Shown in pieces: positions 1-9,164 of a stretch of DNA of 64,000 bases. A program made the position numbers and the translations under genes. Source of the stretch: JBBQUN01 sp963698395 (GTDB lineage: Bacteria > Actinomycetota > Acidimicrobiia > Acidimicrobiales > SZUA-35); NCBI GenBank assembly GCA_963698395.1, contig CAVOQQ010000008.1:1054001-1118000 (forward strand), read 5' to 3'. Numbering within the stretch: position 1 is the first letter of the stretch; the number at the start of each line of letters is the position of its first letter. The notes beneath the pieces are model-generated. The model had not been told where the DNA came from. It was given only the letters and a program-made list of their open reading frames with translations, and did no database searches.

Positions 1-1070
1 TCGAGCAGGATCAGGGCATCGCCAGGCTGCAACGCTCGGAGCAGCGCTTCGGCGTGGCGACGGTTGCCGATGCCGGTGAGTTCGTCTCGGGTCGTTGCCC
101 GGTTGAGCTCGTCGATGACGAAGAGGTGCTCGATGGCAATGGCGATCTGGACGGCGAAGAGCCGAGCCAGTTCGAGTGTGAACTCGGGGTCGGTCGTGGC
201 GATGGGGTAGACGAGCACCGCGCCGGCCGGCGCCTCGGCAGCCGGGAGCGGCAGCACGAGCATGGTGCCGTTGGTCTCGGTGGGGATGAACTCGGGCTGG
301 TCGCCGGTCACGGCCTTGGCGACCAACTGCGATGCCAGAGGGCCCGGGGCGTTGTTGGTGGTGGAGCCGACGCTGACGGGAATGAGTGATCCCTGGGTGT
401 CGCGCAAGACCACGGTGGCCCGTTCGACATCGAAGATCTCGGTGGCCGCAGCGGCCACCTGATGGGCCGCTTGTTCGAGGGAGCCAGGCTGGCGGAAACG
501 CCGCAAGACGTCTTCGAGTTGACCGAGGCGCTGGAGACGGGTGTCGCCCTGGGTGCCCGAGCGCGTGACTCGGTCGACGAGGGCCGAGATCACCTCGGCG
601 GCGAGCGCCGATGCCGGGACGGCGACGAGCGGCAGGGCGAGGGACAGACGATCCGATTCGCGCCAGTACGCAAGGAGGAGGGCGAGCAGCAGAATGGGGC
701 TGAGGCCGAGGGCCAGGCCGGGGGCCGAGACGAACCCGACGAAACCGAGGATCAGGGAGGCAACGAGCGTGAGACCCACCGGTGCGTAGCGGGTGCTGGC
801 GATGCCGCCCATGGTGATACCGCCGACGAGTGCCGCAGTGGCGACGGCAGCGGGGACGAGTCGGACCCAGGGATTGTGGATGTTCTCCCACGGCACGAAG
901 GCGGCGGCAACGGCACTGAGCGCGAGGCCGATGGCGATCAGTGTCAGCGCGGTGGACGCGTCGGAAGAGCCTGACCGTGCAGCAAGATCAAGCAGCGCCA
1001 ACAGCGCCGAACCACCGAGCAACACCGCCGCTGCAACTCGATAGCGTTTTCCCCACAGAGATTCCGCCAT
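1..1070 (-). CDS. Membrane GAF-GGDEF protein, 3' end beyond window
   Basis: I translated this frame by hand; it is open from an ATG at 1070 to the left edge, so the C-terminus is missing. The first ~170 residues hold about six hydrophobic segments (for example LLLALLLAYW). Next comes a soluble stretch of ~120 residues with GAF-like character. At the edge begins TTRDELTGIGNRRHAEALL, the classic start of a GGDEF domain (DxLTGxxNRR), followed by DALILLD. A diguanylate cyclase would make cyclic-di-GMP at the membrane, but the GGDEF signature itself lies outside the window, so activity cannot be judged. A purine-rich AAGAAGGA precedes the start. It runs in the same direction as the histidine phosphatase gene upstream of it. 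Confidence 0.85.
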   Translation of the reverse strand, partial: MAESLWGKRYRVAAAVLLGGSALLALLDLAARSGSSDASTALTLIAIGLALSAVAAAFVPWENIHNPWVRLVPAAVATAALVGGITMGGIASTRYAPVGLTLVASLILGFVGFVSAPGLALGLSPILLLALLLAYWRESDRLSLALPLVAVPASALAAEVISALVDRVTRSGTQGDTRLQRLGQLEDVLRRFRQPGSLEQAAHQVAAAATEIFDVERATVVLRDTQGSLIPVSVGSTTNNAPGPLASQLVAKAVTGDQPEFIPTETNGTMLVLPLPAAEAPAGAVLVYPIATTDPEFTLELARLFAVQIAIAIEHLFVIDELNRATTRDELTGIGNRRHAEALLRALQPGDALILL

Positions 1071-1222
1071 TTCCTTCTTCCCGCGGCCACGGACCGTGCC
1101 CAGGACCGTACCCTAGGTGAGTCTGCGAGGGAAGGATGCCCTACTGGGTGGTTTCGCCGCCGGGGATTCTTGCTCAGCGCGGGTCCTGGTCGCGTTGATC
1201 GTAGGGCAAGGGCGGGTCCTGG

Positions 1223-1927
1223 TCAGGTCGGTGGTTCGGCGTCGGCCGTGAGTGGTCCGGTGTGTGCCGCGTCGTTGAACGACCGCACGATCCACGGACC
1301 GTTGGGATCGACCACGAGCAACGAGATGGCACCGTTGCGGCAGCCGGCGAACGTGAAGGGGTCGGTGCCGGTGGCATGGCCGAGCAACGCGCCCACCACG
1401 CCACCATGGCAGGCGACGACCACGAGCTGTTCGGGGTGCCGCCGGCCGATGGTCTCGATGGCACCCACGGTGCGCGCCGTGAAGATCGCGTTCGATTCCG
1501 CTCCGGGGATCTCGCCCCATTCGCGGTTCGTTCGCATGCGCAGGGCAGCCGGGTGACCCTCGGCGGCCATCTGGCGGAACCGACCACCCTCGCCCTCACC
1601 GAGATGCACCTCTCGAAGATCCGGTTCGATACCGATCTCCAGACCGAGCAACCTCGACAGGGGTGCCACGGTCTGCACCGTGCGTTGGAGCGAAGAGCCA
1701 TAGATGGCGTCGATGGGCTCGGAGGCGAGACGTTCGCCGACGAGTCGGGCCTGGAACTCGCCCAATGAGGACAGCGGCGGATCACCCTGGCCGTCGACCA
1801 GTGGGAACGGGGCGTCCTCGACGAACGGCGCCGACTGGCCGTGTCGGACCAACACGATCTGGCAGGCACCCGGCGGGGGCTGGAAGAAGGTTTGAGGATA
1901 GGACTTCGGTTCGGAGGAGGAGCTCAT
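1223..1927 (-). CDS. Histidine phosphatase family protein
   Basis: A 234-residue protein of the phosphoglycerate mutase-like superfamily. The catalytic RHG motif is seen in IVLVRHGQSAPF near residue 30. The second catalytic histidine lies in VVACHGGVVGALLG near residue 175, and conserved arginines lie between (SSLQRTVQTV). Such enzymes form a phosphohistidine intermediate and hydrolyse phosphate esters; the substrate cannot be predicted. The last ~40 residues after FNDAAH are likely disordered. It is divergent from the oligopeptidase gene starting 46 bp away, so both probably share the intergenic promoter region. Confidence 0.85.
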   Translation of the reverse strand: MSSSSEPKSYPQTFFQPPPGACQIVLVRHGQSAPFVEDAPFPLVDGQGDPPLSSLGEFQARLVGERLASEPIDAIYGSSLQRTVQTVAPLSRLLGLEIGIEPDLREVHLGEGEGGRFRQMAAEGHPAALRMRTNREWGEIPGAESNAIFTARTVGAIETIGRRHPEQLVVVACHGGVVGALLGHATGTDPFTFAGCRNGAISLLVVDPNGPWIVRSFNDAAHTGPLTADAEPPT

Positions 1928-1972
1928 CGCTGTTGGAAGCTAGTCGCTCCGCATGGCCCGTAACCTCCTTGG

Positions 1973-4093
1973 ATGGAATCTGAGCGCGTGCAGGCACCCA
2001 AGGCCGAGGTCCGTCCAACCGAGCGAGTCCTGTGGGGCGAGACGGTGGTCGACGATTTCGCCTGGATGCGGGAGAAGTCGATGGAGGTCACCGCTCACCT
2101 CGAGGCGGAGAACGCCTACGTCGAAGCGATGATGCAGCACACCGCCGAGCTCCAGGCGACGATCTTCGACGAGATCAAGAAGCGGGTGAAGGAGACCGAC
2201 CTGTCGGTGCCGGTGCACAAGGACGGCTGGTCTTACTACACCCGAACGGTCGAGGGTGATCAGTACGCCATCCATTGTCGACGCCCGTTCGATCCCGAGG
2301 CCGGCACCGGGGGCACCGCCTCGGGCGGCGAGGGTGCCGCCTCGGGCGGCGAGGGTGCCGAGCAGATCATCCTCGACGAGAACACCGAAGCCGGCGACGC
2401 CGACTACTTCGAGATCGGGGTGTTCGAAGTCTCGATCGACCACCGTCTGCTCGCCTGGGCCGACGACCGCACCGGCGACGAGCGCTTCACCTTGCGATTC
2501 CGCGATCTCGACACCGGCGAGGATCTGCCCGATCGGATCGAAGGGGTGACCTACGGCAGTGCCTGGGCGGCCGACAACCGAACGTTCTTCTACGTGATGC
2601 CCGACGACGCCACGCGGCCGTACCAGATCTGGCGGCACGAGCTCGGCACGCCGGTCGACCACGACGTCTGCGTGTTCACCGAAGACGACGAACGCTTCTT
2701 CGCCGCCGTCGGTCGCGACAAGGACGACCACTTCATCCAGATCGTCGTTTCATCCGCCATCACCGACGAGACCTGGTTGCTGCCCGCCGACGACCCAATC
2801 GCCGAACTCCAGGTGGTGACCCCACGCCGCGACGGCATCGAGTACTCGGTGATGCATCGCAACGACGAGTTGGTGATCCACACCAACGACGGAGCCGAGA
2901 ACTTCCGCATCATGACCACCTCGCTGGACTCGCTGGGTCACGACTCGTGGGTCGAACTCGTGCCCGAACGAGACGATGTCATGGTCAGCGGGTTCGACAG
3001 CCTCGGCGACTACCTCGTGCTGTTCGAACGAGCGGAAGGCCTCACCCGGTTGGCGGTTCGCCGCTGGAGTGACGGTGAGACCTGGGTGCTCGACCAGCCC
3101 GAAGCGGTGTACTCCGCCTGGGCCGGGGCCAACGTCGACATCGACACCAGCGTGTTCCGCTACGGCTACACCTCGATGGTGTCGCCGCCATCGGTCTTCA
3201 CCGTCGACCTCGACACCGGCGAACGAGCGCTCCTCAAACAGTCCGAGGTGCTCGGCGGCTACGAACCCGACGACTACGAGACGTGGCGCAGCTGGGCAAC
3301 GGCGTCTGATGGCGCTCGCATCCCGATCAGCCTCGTGCGGCGCCGGGAGAGTGGCGACGACGGTCCCCAGCCCTGCGTCCTCTATGCCTACGGCGCCTAC
3401 GAGGCGTCGATGGACCCAACGTTCTCGGTCGCTCGGTTGTCGCTGCTCGACCGGGGCTTCGTGTTCGCCATCGCCCACGTGCGAGGGGGTGGCGAGATGG
3501 GCCGTCGCTGGTACCTCGGGGGCAAGTTCGAACACAAGGTCAACACGTTCACCGACACGGTGGCGAGCGCTCGTCATCTCATCGACGAGGGACTCACCAC
3601 ACCGGCCCAGCTCGCCGTTCGGGGCGGGTCGGCCGGGGGGCTGCTGGTCGGATCGGTCATCAACCTCGCGCCCGAGCTGTTCGGCGCCGCGGTTGCCCAG
3701 GTGCCGTTCGTCGACAACATCAACACGATGCTCGATCCGAGCCTTCCCCTGACCGTCACCGAGTGGGAGGAATGGGGCGATCCGGCCAAGAGCGAGGCAA
3801 TCTACCGAGCCATGCGCACCTACAGCCCCTACGAGAACGTGGCCGATCGGCCCTATCCCGCCGTCTTCGCCACCGCTGGGCTGAGTGACCCACGCGTGGG
3901 TTTCTGGGAACCGGCCAAATGGGTCCAGCGGCTGCGCTCCGCAACGACCAGCAACGAGCCGGTGCTCCTGTGGACCGATCTCGGGGCTGGTCACGGTGGT
4001 CCTTCCGGCCGTTACGACTCGTGGCGAGACGAGGCTCGCACCCTGGCGTTCATCATCGATGCCGTCGGTTCGGCAGCGCCGGGCGATCGCTGA
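1973..4093 (+). CDS. ptrB: Oligopeptidase B (S9A prolyl oligopeptidase family)
   Basis: A 706-residue serine peptidase of the usual family length: N-terminal beta-propeller, C-terminal alpha/beta-hydrolase. The nucleophile is seen in RGGSAGGLL (Ser near residue 553). The acid is probably the Asp in AGLSDPRVGFWEP and the histidine the one in GAGHGGPSGR. Oligopeptidase B cleaves short peptides after basic residues in the cytoplasm. Oddity: at about residues 110-127 there is a low-complexity insert made by two near-identical 21-bp DNA repeats (positions ~2311-2352) encoding a Gly/Ala/Glu-rich SGGEGA unit; it falls in the propeller region and looks like a recent local duplication. No signal peptide is visible. 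Confidence 0.9.
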   Translation: MESERVQAPKAEVRPTERVLWGETVVDDFAWMREKSMEVTAHLEAENAYVEAMMQHTAELQATIFDEIKKRVKETDLSVPVHKDGWSYYTRTVEGDQYAIHCRRPFDPEAGTGGTASGGEGAASGGEGAEQIILDENTEAGDADYFEIGVFEVSIDHRLLAWADDRTGDERFTLRFRDLDTGEDLPDRIEGVTYGSAWAADNRTFFYVMPDDATRPYQIWRHELGTPVDHDVCVFTEDDERFFAAVGRDKDDHFIQIVVSSAITDETWLLPADDPIAELQVVTPRRDGIEYSVMHRNDELVIHTNDGAENFRIMTTSLDSLGHDSWVELVPERDDVMVSGFDSLGDYLVLFERAEGLTRLAVRRWSDGETWVLDQPEAVYSAWAGANVDIDTSVFRYGYTSMVSPPSVFTVDLDTGERALLKQSEVLGGYEPDDYETWRSWATASDGARIPISLVRRRESGDDGPQPCVLYAYGAYEASMDPTFSVARLSLLDRGFVFAIAHVRGGGEMGRRWYLGGKFEHKVNTFTDTVASARHLIDEGLTTPAQLAVRGGSAGGLLVGSVINLAPELFGAAVAQVPFVDNINTMLDPSLPLTVTEWEEWGDPAKSEAIYRAMRTYSPYENVADRPYPAVFATAGLSDPRVGFWEPAKWVQRLRSATTSNEPVLLWTDLGAGHGGPSGRYDSWRDEARTLAFIIDAVGSAAPGDR

Positions 4094-4163
4094 AGCCGTG
4101 AAACTCTCACCGCGTTCCTTGCAACGCCGATGGGGCGTGTAGGGTCCGTCTGTCGGACGCAGC

Positions 4164-4170
4164 AGGAGGT
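4164..4170 (+). promoter_or_regulatory. Perfect Shine-Dalgarno upstream of arc
   Basis: AGGAGGT lies 54 nt upstream of the first ATG of arc, too far to serve it. In the arc frame the sequence from here to the ATG is open. Six nt downstream the in-frame codon is GTC (4177); the only near-standard codon in between is CTG at 4204. Starting at 4177 would add 16 residues (beginning NKSEYERR after the initiator). Either a non-canonical start is used or a base is wrong (GTG read as GTC). Confidence 0.6.
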
Positions 4171-4224
4171 AGGGCCGTCAACAAGTCAGAGTACGAGCGC
4201 CGCCTGACCGCCTACGAAAGCGGA

Positions 4225-5940
4225 ATGGCCGAGTTGCAGATGCAACTCAAAGCGATGGAAGAAGAGGTCATCACCCTTCGCCGTCGCCTCCAAGACGCGC
4301 CGAAGCGAGTTCGTACCTTGGAAGAGCGTTTGCTCGACACCAAGGGCCAGCTCGCCCAAGCCGTCAGCCAGAACGAGAAGCTGACCTACACGCTTCGAGA
4401 AGCGCGCGAGCACATCGCGGCCCTTCGAGAAGAGGTCGAGAAGCTCACCCTGCCGCCTTCGGCGTACGGCACCTTCCTCGGTTTCAACGCCGACGATCAG
4501 TCGGCCGACGTGTTCACCAGCGGACGCAAGATGCGCGTCGAACTCCACCCCGGCATCGAGCGCTCCGAACTCGAACGCGGCAACGAGGTCGTGCTCAACG
4601 AGTCGCTCAACATCGTCAAGGTCCGTGGCCCCGAACGCTCCGGCGAGGTCGTCTCCGTCAAGGAGATGATCGACGACGGCCATCGAGCGATCATCATCGG
4701 TCGGGCCGACGAAGAGCGGGTGGTCGAGCTGGCCGAACATCTCAAGGGCACGCTGGTTCGGGCGGGCGATTCCATGCTGCTCGAACCCCGAGCCTCGCTG
4801 CTGATCGAGAAGCTGCCGAAGCTCGAGGTGGAAGAACTGGTTCTCGAGGAAATTCCCGACGTCAGCTACGACGACATCGGTGGTCTCGACGAGCAGATCG
4901 AGCAGATCGTCGACGCCGTCGAACTGCCGTTCCTGCATGCCGACCTCTACGCCGAGCACCAGCTCCCCGCACCGAAGGGCATCTTGCTCTACGGCCCGCC
5001 CGGTTGTGGCAAGACCCTCATCGCGAAGGCCGTCGCAGCCTCGCTCGCGAAGAAGGTTGCCGAGGCCTCCGGTGCCGGCGAGGCTCGGAGCTACTTCCTC
5101 AACATCAAGGGTCCGGAGCTCCTCAACAAGTACGTCGGTGAAACCGAACGCCAGATCCGGCTCATCTTCCAGCGGGCGCGGGAGAAGTCCGAAGAGGGCA
5201 TGCCGGTCATCATCTTCTTCGACGAGATGGAATCGCTCTTCCGCACCCGCGGCAGCGGTATCAGCTCCGACATCGAGTCCACCATCGTTCCTCAGCTGCT
5301 GGCCGAGATCGACGGTGTCGAGACACTGAAGAACACCATCGTGATCGGTGCCTCGAACCGCGAGGATCTCATCGATCCGGCCATCCTTCGTCCCGGTCGA
5401 CTCGACGTGAAGATCAAGATCGAACGTCCCCAGGAGGAAGCGGCCGAGTCGATCTTCAGCCGCTACCTGACCACCGGGCTCCCGATCCACGAATCCGAGA
5501 TCGAAGCCGAGGGCACGATCGACGCTGCAGTGGCCGCCATGGTGGCCAAGGCCGTCGAGCACATGTATCGCCGCGACGACGACACTCGCTTCCTCGAGGT
5601 CACCTATCAGAACGGCGACAAGGAGACCCTCTACTTCCGGGACTTCTCCTCCGGCGCCATGATCGAGAACATCGTGCGGCGGGCCAAGAAGCTGGCCATC
5701 AAGCGGTTCCTCGAGAACGGCCAGCGAGGCATCAAGTCCGAAGACCTCATCGCGTCGGTCAGTCAGGAGTTCAAGGAGCACGAGGACCTCCCGAACACCA
5801 CCAACCCCGACGACTGGGCGAAGATCTCCGGCAAGAAGGGCGAGCGCATCGTGTACGTGCGCACCCTCGTCGGAAAGAACGGCGCCGACAAGACCGGCGG
5901 CCGAACCATCGAGCAGGTCGCCACCGGCCAGTACCTGTAG
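4225..5940 (+). CDS. arc: Proteasome-activating AAA ATPase (ARC/Mpa)
   Basis: A 571-residue hexameric ATPase that recognises pupylated proteins, unfolds them and feeds them into the 20S proteasome. Order of parts: N-terminal coiled coil (heptad-rich, about residues 1-75) that binds Pup; tandem OB region (about 75-210); AAA domain with Walker A GPPGCGKT near residue 255 and Walker B IIFFDEME. The C-terminus ends in GQYL, the family tail whose penultimate Tyr docks on the proteasome ring. The coordinates use the first ATG; a strong Shine-Dalgarno at 4164 and conserved-looking open frame suggest the true start is 16 codons upstream at a GTC. It is the first gene of the pupylation operon; dop begins 2 bp after its stop. 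Confidence 0.95.
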   Translation: MAELQMQLKAMEEEVITLRRRLQDAPKRVRTLEERLLDTKGQLAQAVSQNEKLTYTLREAREHIAALREEVEKLTLPPSAYGTFLGFNADDQSADVFTSGRKMRVELHPGIERSELERGNEVVLNESLNIVKVRGPERSGEVVSVKEMIDDGHRAIIIGRADEERVVELAEHLKGTLVRAGDSMLLEPRASLLIEKLPKLEVEELVLEEIPDVSYDDIGGLDEQIEQIVDAVELPFLHADLYAEHQLPAPKGILLYGPPGCGKTLIAKAVAASLAKKVAEASGAGEARSYFLNIKGPELLNKYVGETERQIRLIFQRAREKSEEGMPVIIFFDEMESLFRTRGSGISSDIESTIVPQLLAEIDGVETLKNTIVIGASNREDLIDPAILRPGRLDVKIKIERPQEEAAESIFSRYLTTGLPIHESEIEAEGTIDAAVAAMVAKAVEHMYRRDDDTRFLEVTYQNGDKETLYFRDFSSGAMIENIVRRAKKLAIKRFLENGQRGIKSEDLIASVSQEFKEHEDLPNTTNPDDWAKISGKKGERIVYVRTLVGKNGADKTGGRTIEQVATGQYL

Positions 5941-5942
5941 GG

Positions 5943-7448
5943 ATGGCCGTCCCCAAGATCATCGGCATCGAGACCGAGTTCGGCATCATGGTGCGCGGCA
6001 CCAACGACTGGAACCCGGTCTCGGCGTCGTCGGTGCTGATCAATGCGTACGTCGGAGCCGCCACCGGCTCGCTCGGGGAACGCTCCACCACCGTTGCCTG
6101 GGACTTCATCGACGAAACCCCCGGTGCCGACGCCCGAGACGCTTCGACACTCGAATTCGCCATGCCGCCCGAGGTCGAGACGCACCTGGTGAACGCCGTC
6201 CTCACCAACGGTGCGCGCTACTACGTCGACCACGCCCACCCCGAACTCTCGACGCCCGAGTGCAAAGACGCCCTGTCGGTCGTGATCTTCGATCGAGCCG
6301 CCGAGATGATCGCTGTCGACTCGATGGATCGGGCACGAGAGGTGCTGCCCGACGGCCAGGAGATCATCCTCTACAAGGACAACTCCGATCGCAAGGGCAA
6401 TGCCTACGGCTGCCACGAGAACTACCTGCTCGATCGGTCGCTGCCGTTCGGCCAGATCATCCAGGGTGCCACCCTGCATTTCGTCAGCCGACAGGTCTTC
6501 ACCGGTTCGGGCAAGGTCGGCAGCGAGCTCCCCGACACCGCGATCGACTACCAGATCACCCAGCGAGCCGAACACTTCGAGGAAGAGGTGGGGCTCGAGA
6601 CCACGTTGAAGCGTCCGATCGTCAACACACGCGACGAACCCCACGCCGACTCGGCCCGCTACCGGCGACTCCACGTCATCGCCGGCGACGCCAACATGAG
6701 CCAGGTCGCCACCTTCTTGAAGGTCGGCACCAGCGCAGTGGTCTTCGCCATGCTGGAAGACCATGCGCTCGATCGGCTCCCCACGTTCCTCGACCCGGTT
6801 CGGGCGATGCACCAGGTCAGTCACGATCTCTCGCTTCGGGCGCCGCTTCGGCTGAGCGACGGCACCACGGCCACGGCCATCGAGCTCCAGGCCGACCTGC
6901 TCGACCAGGCCAGGGCGTGGGCCGATCGCTTCGGCTTCGAGTCGGTCGGCGGGGAGACGGTCGGCACCATGATCCTCGACCGCTGGGAGCAGGTGCTCAC
7001 CGGACTCGAACGAGATCCCGCCGAGGTTGCCGATCAGGTCGATTGGGTGGCGAAGTTGCGCCTGCTCGACGGCTTTCGGGAACGACACGACATCGGTTGG
7101 GACGATTCCCGGCTCCGAGCGCTCGATCTCCAATACCACGACATGCGACCCGAGAAGTCGTTGGCAGCTCGTGCCGGGCTCGAAACCATCGTCGACGAAG
7201 ACGATGCCCGCCGGGGACGCACCGAACCACCGACCGACACCCGTGCCTATTTCCGGGGCCGCTGCCTGACCAAGTATCCCGGCAACGTGGTGGCCGCCAA
7301 CTGGGATTCCATGGTCTTCGACATCGGATCCGAACCCCTGCGCCGAGTTCCCATGCTCGAACCGCTTCGGGGTACCGTGGAACACGTTGGTGCGCTCATC
7401 GATGCGAGTGACACTGCCAAGGAACTACTCGAGAAACTGGGGGCCTGA
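5943..7448 (+). CDS. dop: Depupylase/deamidase Dop
   Basis: A 501-residue member of the glutamine-synthetase-like Pup ligase family. Dop deamidates the C-terminal Gln of Pup to Glu and also removes Pup from substrates. Seen: N-terminal IIGIETEFGIMV with the metal/ATP-binding glutamates, the Dop-loop region (about residues 40-65) absent from PafA, and the family signature GNAYGCHENYLLDR near residue 155. Presence fits the Pup encoded next, whose C-terminus is Gln and so needs deamidation. It follows arc by 2 bp and precedes pup by 1 bp, so the three are almost certainly co-transcribed and translationally coupled. Confidence 0.95.
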   Translation: MAVPKIIGIETEFGIMVRGTNDWNPVSASSVLINAYVGAATGSLGERSTTVAWDFIDETPGADARDASTLEFAMPPEVETHLVNAVLTNGARYYVDHAHPELSTPECKDALSVVIFDRAAEMIAVDSMDRAREVLPDGQEIILYKDNSDRKGNAYGCHENYLLDRSLPFGQIIQGATLHFVSRQVFTGSGKVGSELPDTAIDYQITQRAEHFEEEVGLETTLKRPIVNTRDEPHADSARYRRLHVIAGDANMSQVATFLKVGTSAVVFAMLEDHALDRLPTFLDPVRAMHQVSHDLSLRAPLRLSDGTTATAIELQADLLDQARAWADRFGFESVGGETVGTMILDRWEQVLTGLERDPAEVADQVDWVAKLRLLDGFRERHDIGWDDSRLRALDLQYHDMRPEKSLAARAGLETIVDEDDARRGRTEPPTDTRAYFRGRCLTKYPGNVVAANWDSMVFDIGSEPLRRVPMLEPLRGTVEHVGALIDASDTAKELLEKLGA

Positions 7449-7449
7449 C

Positions 7450-7644
7450 ATGGCCGAACGTGAGCAGATCAAACGCACCGCTCCTCGCCCGAGCGAAGAG
7501 GTCGTGGAGAACGCGCCGGCGGCGAGTGAGTCCGGTGAGAAACTCAAGTCCGATCTCGACGACCTGCTCGACGAGATCGACGAGGTCCTCGAGACCAATG
7601 CCGAGGACTTCGTGAAGAGCTACATCCAAAAAGGTGGCCAGTAG
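7450..7644 (+). CDS. pup: Prokaryotic ubiquitin-like protein Pup
   Basis: A 64-residue, acidic, mostly disordered protein tag. The C-terminal half (SDLDDLLDEIDEVLETNAE) is the helix-forming segment that binds the ARC coiled coil. The chain ends SYIQKGGQ, the Gln form that Dop must convert to Glu before PafA can attach it to lysines. The ATG at 7450 is chosen because it gives the standard family length and lies 1 bp after the dop stop; longer readings into dop would add a non-homologous extension. Confidence 0.96.
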   Translation: MAEREQIKRTAPRPSEEVVENAPAASESGEKLKSDLDDLLDEIDEVLETNAEDFVKSYIQKGGQ

Positions 7645-7685
7645 CGAGTCGGTCGGCGACGGGTCGCGAGGGGTAACGTAGAGAC

Positions 7686-8483
7686 ATGACTTTGCCCCTG
7701 TTCAGCACGTCGGACGATCCTGGTCCGAGTTTCGCTGGTTTGCTCCAGCGTGTCGGTGTCGCTCCCGGCTACAAGGTCGCCGAAGCTGTCGGCGATGCGC
7801 TCGACATCACCCACGGCACGACCGTGGTTGCGGTCAAGTTCGACGGCGGTGTGGTGATCGGTGGCGATCGCCGAGCGACCGCAGGCAATCTCATCAGCCA
7901 TCGCACGATGGAGAAGGTGTTTCCCGCCGATCGCTGGTCGGGTGTGGCCATCGCCGGTGCCGCCGGACCGGCCATCGAGATGGTGAAGATGTTCCAGCTC
8001 CAGCTCGAACACTACGAAAAGGTCGAAGGCCACTCGCTGTCGCTCGAAGGCAAGGCCAATCAGTTGTCGGGCATGGTGCGAAGCCACCTGCCGGCGGCCA
8101 TGCAGGGCCTCGCCGTCGTTCCGTTGTTCGCCGGCTATGACCGGCGGCGCCGCAAGGGCCGGCTCTTCGCCTATGACGTCACCGGCGGTCGCTACGAAGA
8201 AGAGAACTTCGTGGCTTCTGGCTCAGGGTCGCTCCATGCCCGCACCGTCATCAAGCTGGGCCATCGTGATGCCGAATCGTCGCTCGATGCCTCGGTCGAT
8301 CTGCTGCTGCGGGCGCTGTTCACCGCGGCCGACGAAGACTCGGCCACCGGCGGGCCCGACGCCATACGAGGCATCTATCCCGTCATCGCCACCATCACCG
8401 AGGCCGGCTACGAACGCCTCGACGACGACGACCTCGCCAACCGATTCGCCGCCCTCGTGGCCGACCTCACCGAGAGGAGCTGA
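7686..8483 (+). CDS. prcB: Proteasome beta subunit
   Basis: A 265-residue N-terminal-nucleophile hydrolase subunit of the 20S core. A 44-residue propeptide precedes the catalytic Thr45, seen in ITHGTTVVAVKFDGG; autocleavage between Gly44 and Thr45 exposes the nucleophile. Further family features include GGDRRATAGN and the catalytic-lysine-region ADRWSGVAIAG. It starts 41 bp after pup and ends 3 bp before prcA, matching the usual pup-prcB-prcA order. Confidence 0.96.
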   Translation: MTLPLFSTSDDPGPSFAGLLQRVGVAPGYKVAEAVGDALDITHGTTVVAVKFDGGVVIGGDRRATAGNLISHRTMEKVFPADRWSGVAIAGAAGPAIEMVKMFQLQLEHYEKVEGHSLSLEGKANQLSGMVRSHLPAAMQGLAVVPLFAGYDRRRRKGRLFAYDVTGGRYEEENFVASGSGSLHARTVIKLGHRDAESSLDASVDLLLRALFTAADEDSATGGPDAIRGIYPVIATITEAGYERLDDDDLANRFAALVADLTERS

Positions 8484-8486
8484 GCC

Positions 8487-9164
8487 ATGAACATGCCATT
8501 CTACGTTGCGCCCGAACAGGTCATGAAAGACCGGGCCGACTATGCCCAAAAAGGAATTGCCCGGGGCCGAAGCCTGGTCGCCATCGAATTCGACCAGGGC
8601 ATCATGCTCTGCGCCGAGAATCCGTCTCGCAACCTGCGCAAGATCTCCGAGATCTACGATCGCATCGCCTTCGCCGGTGTGGGGCGATACAACGAATACG
8701 ACCAGTTGCGGATCGCCGGCATTCGCCACGCCGACATCAAGGGCTACACCTACAGCCGTGACGACGTCGACTCCCAGGCACTCGCCAACCAGTACGCCCA
8801 GATGCTCGGCCAGATCTTCACCCACGAGATGAAGCCGCTCGAGGTCGAGATCTTGGTGGTGGCCATCGGTTTCGTGGCCGACGGCGACCGTCTCTTCCAC
8901 ATCCGCTACGACGGCTCCGTCACCGACGAAGACACCTTCGTGGCCCTCGGCGGCGACGCCGAGACCATCCGTCAGCGGCTCAGCGCTGCCGATCTGGCCG
9001 GTCTCGACGAAGCCGGTGCAGCCAAGGCCGCCATCGCAGCCCTCGCAGGACCCGACCGTTCGCTGACCCCCGAGGAGATCGAGATGGCCGTGTTGGATCG
9101 GCGCGAGGAAGGCCGCTGCTTCCGTCGGGTCACGAGCGACGACGTCGCCGCCCTGATCAGCTGA
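8487..9164 (+). CDS. prcA: Proteasome alpha subunit
   Basis: A 225-residue alpha-ring subunit that forms the gated outer rings of the 20S proteasome and docks the ATPase. Typical N-terminal gating segment (MPFYVAPEQVMKDRADYAQKG) and core (RNLRKISEIYDRIAFAGVG) are present. There is no catalytic Thr, as expected. The start has two candidate ATGs two codons apart (8487 and 8493); the first is used because the AGGAG at about 8474 suits it better. Its TGA overlaps the pafA ATG by one base, so pafA translation is probably coupled. Confidence 0.95.
   Translation: MNMPFYVAPEQVMKDRADYAQKGIARGRSLVAIEFDQGIMLCAENPSRNLRKISEIYDRIAFAGVGRYNEYDQLRIAGIRHADIKGYTYSRDDVDSQALANQYAQMLGQIFTHEMKPLEVEILVVAIGFVADGDRLFHIRYDGSVTDEDTFVALGGDAETIRQRLSAADLAGLDEAGAAKAAIAALAGPDRSLTPEEIEMAVLDRREEGRCFRRVTSDDVAALIS

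Noticed and set aside
4186..5781. 531-residue minus reading opposite arc
   Set aside because: Low-complexity Asp/Leu/Val/Glu composition mirroring the sense gene's codons; arc is clearly the real gene.
5763..7385. 540-residue minus reading opposite dop
   Set aside because: Antisense shadow of dop, no motif.
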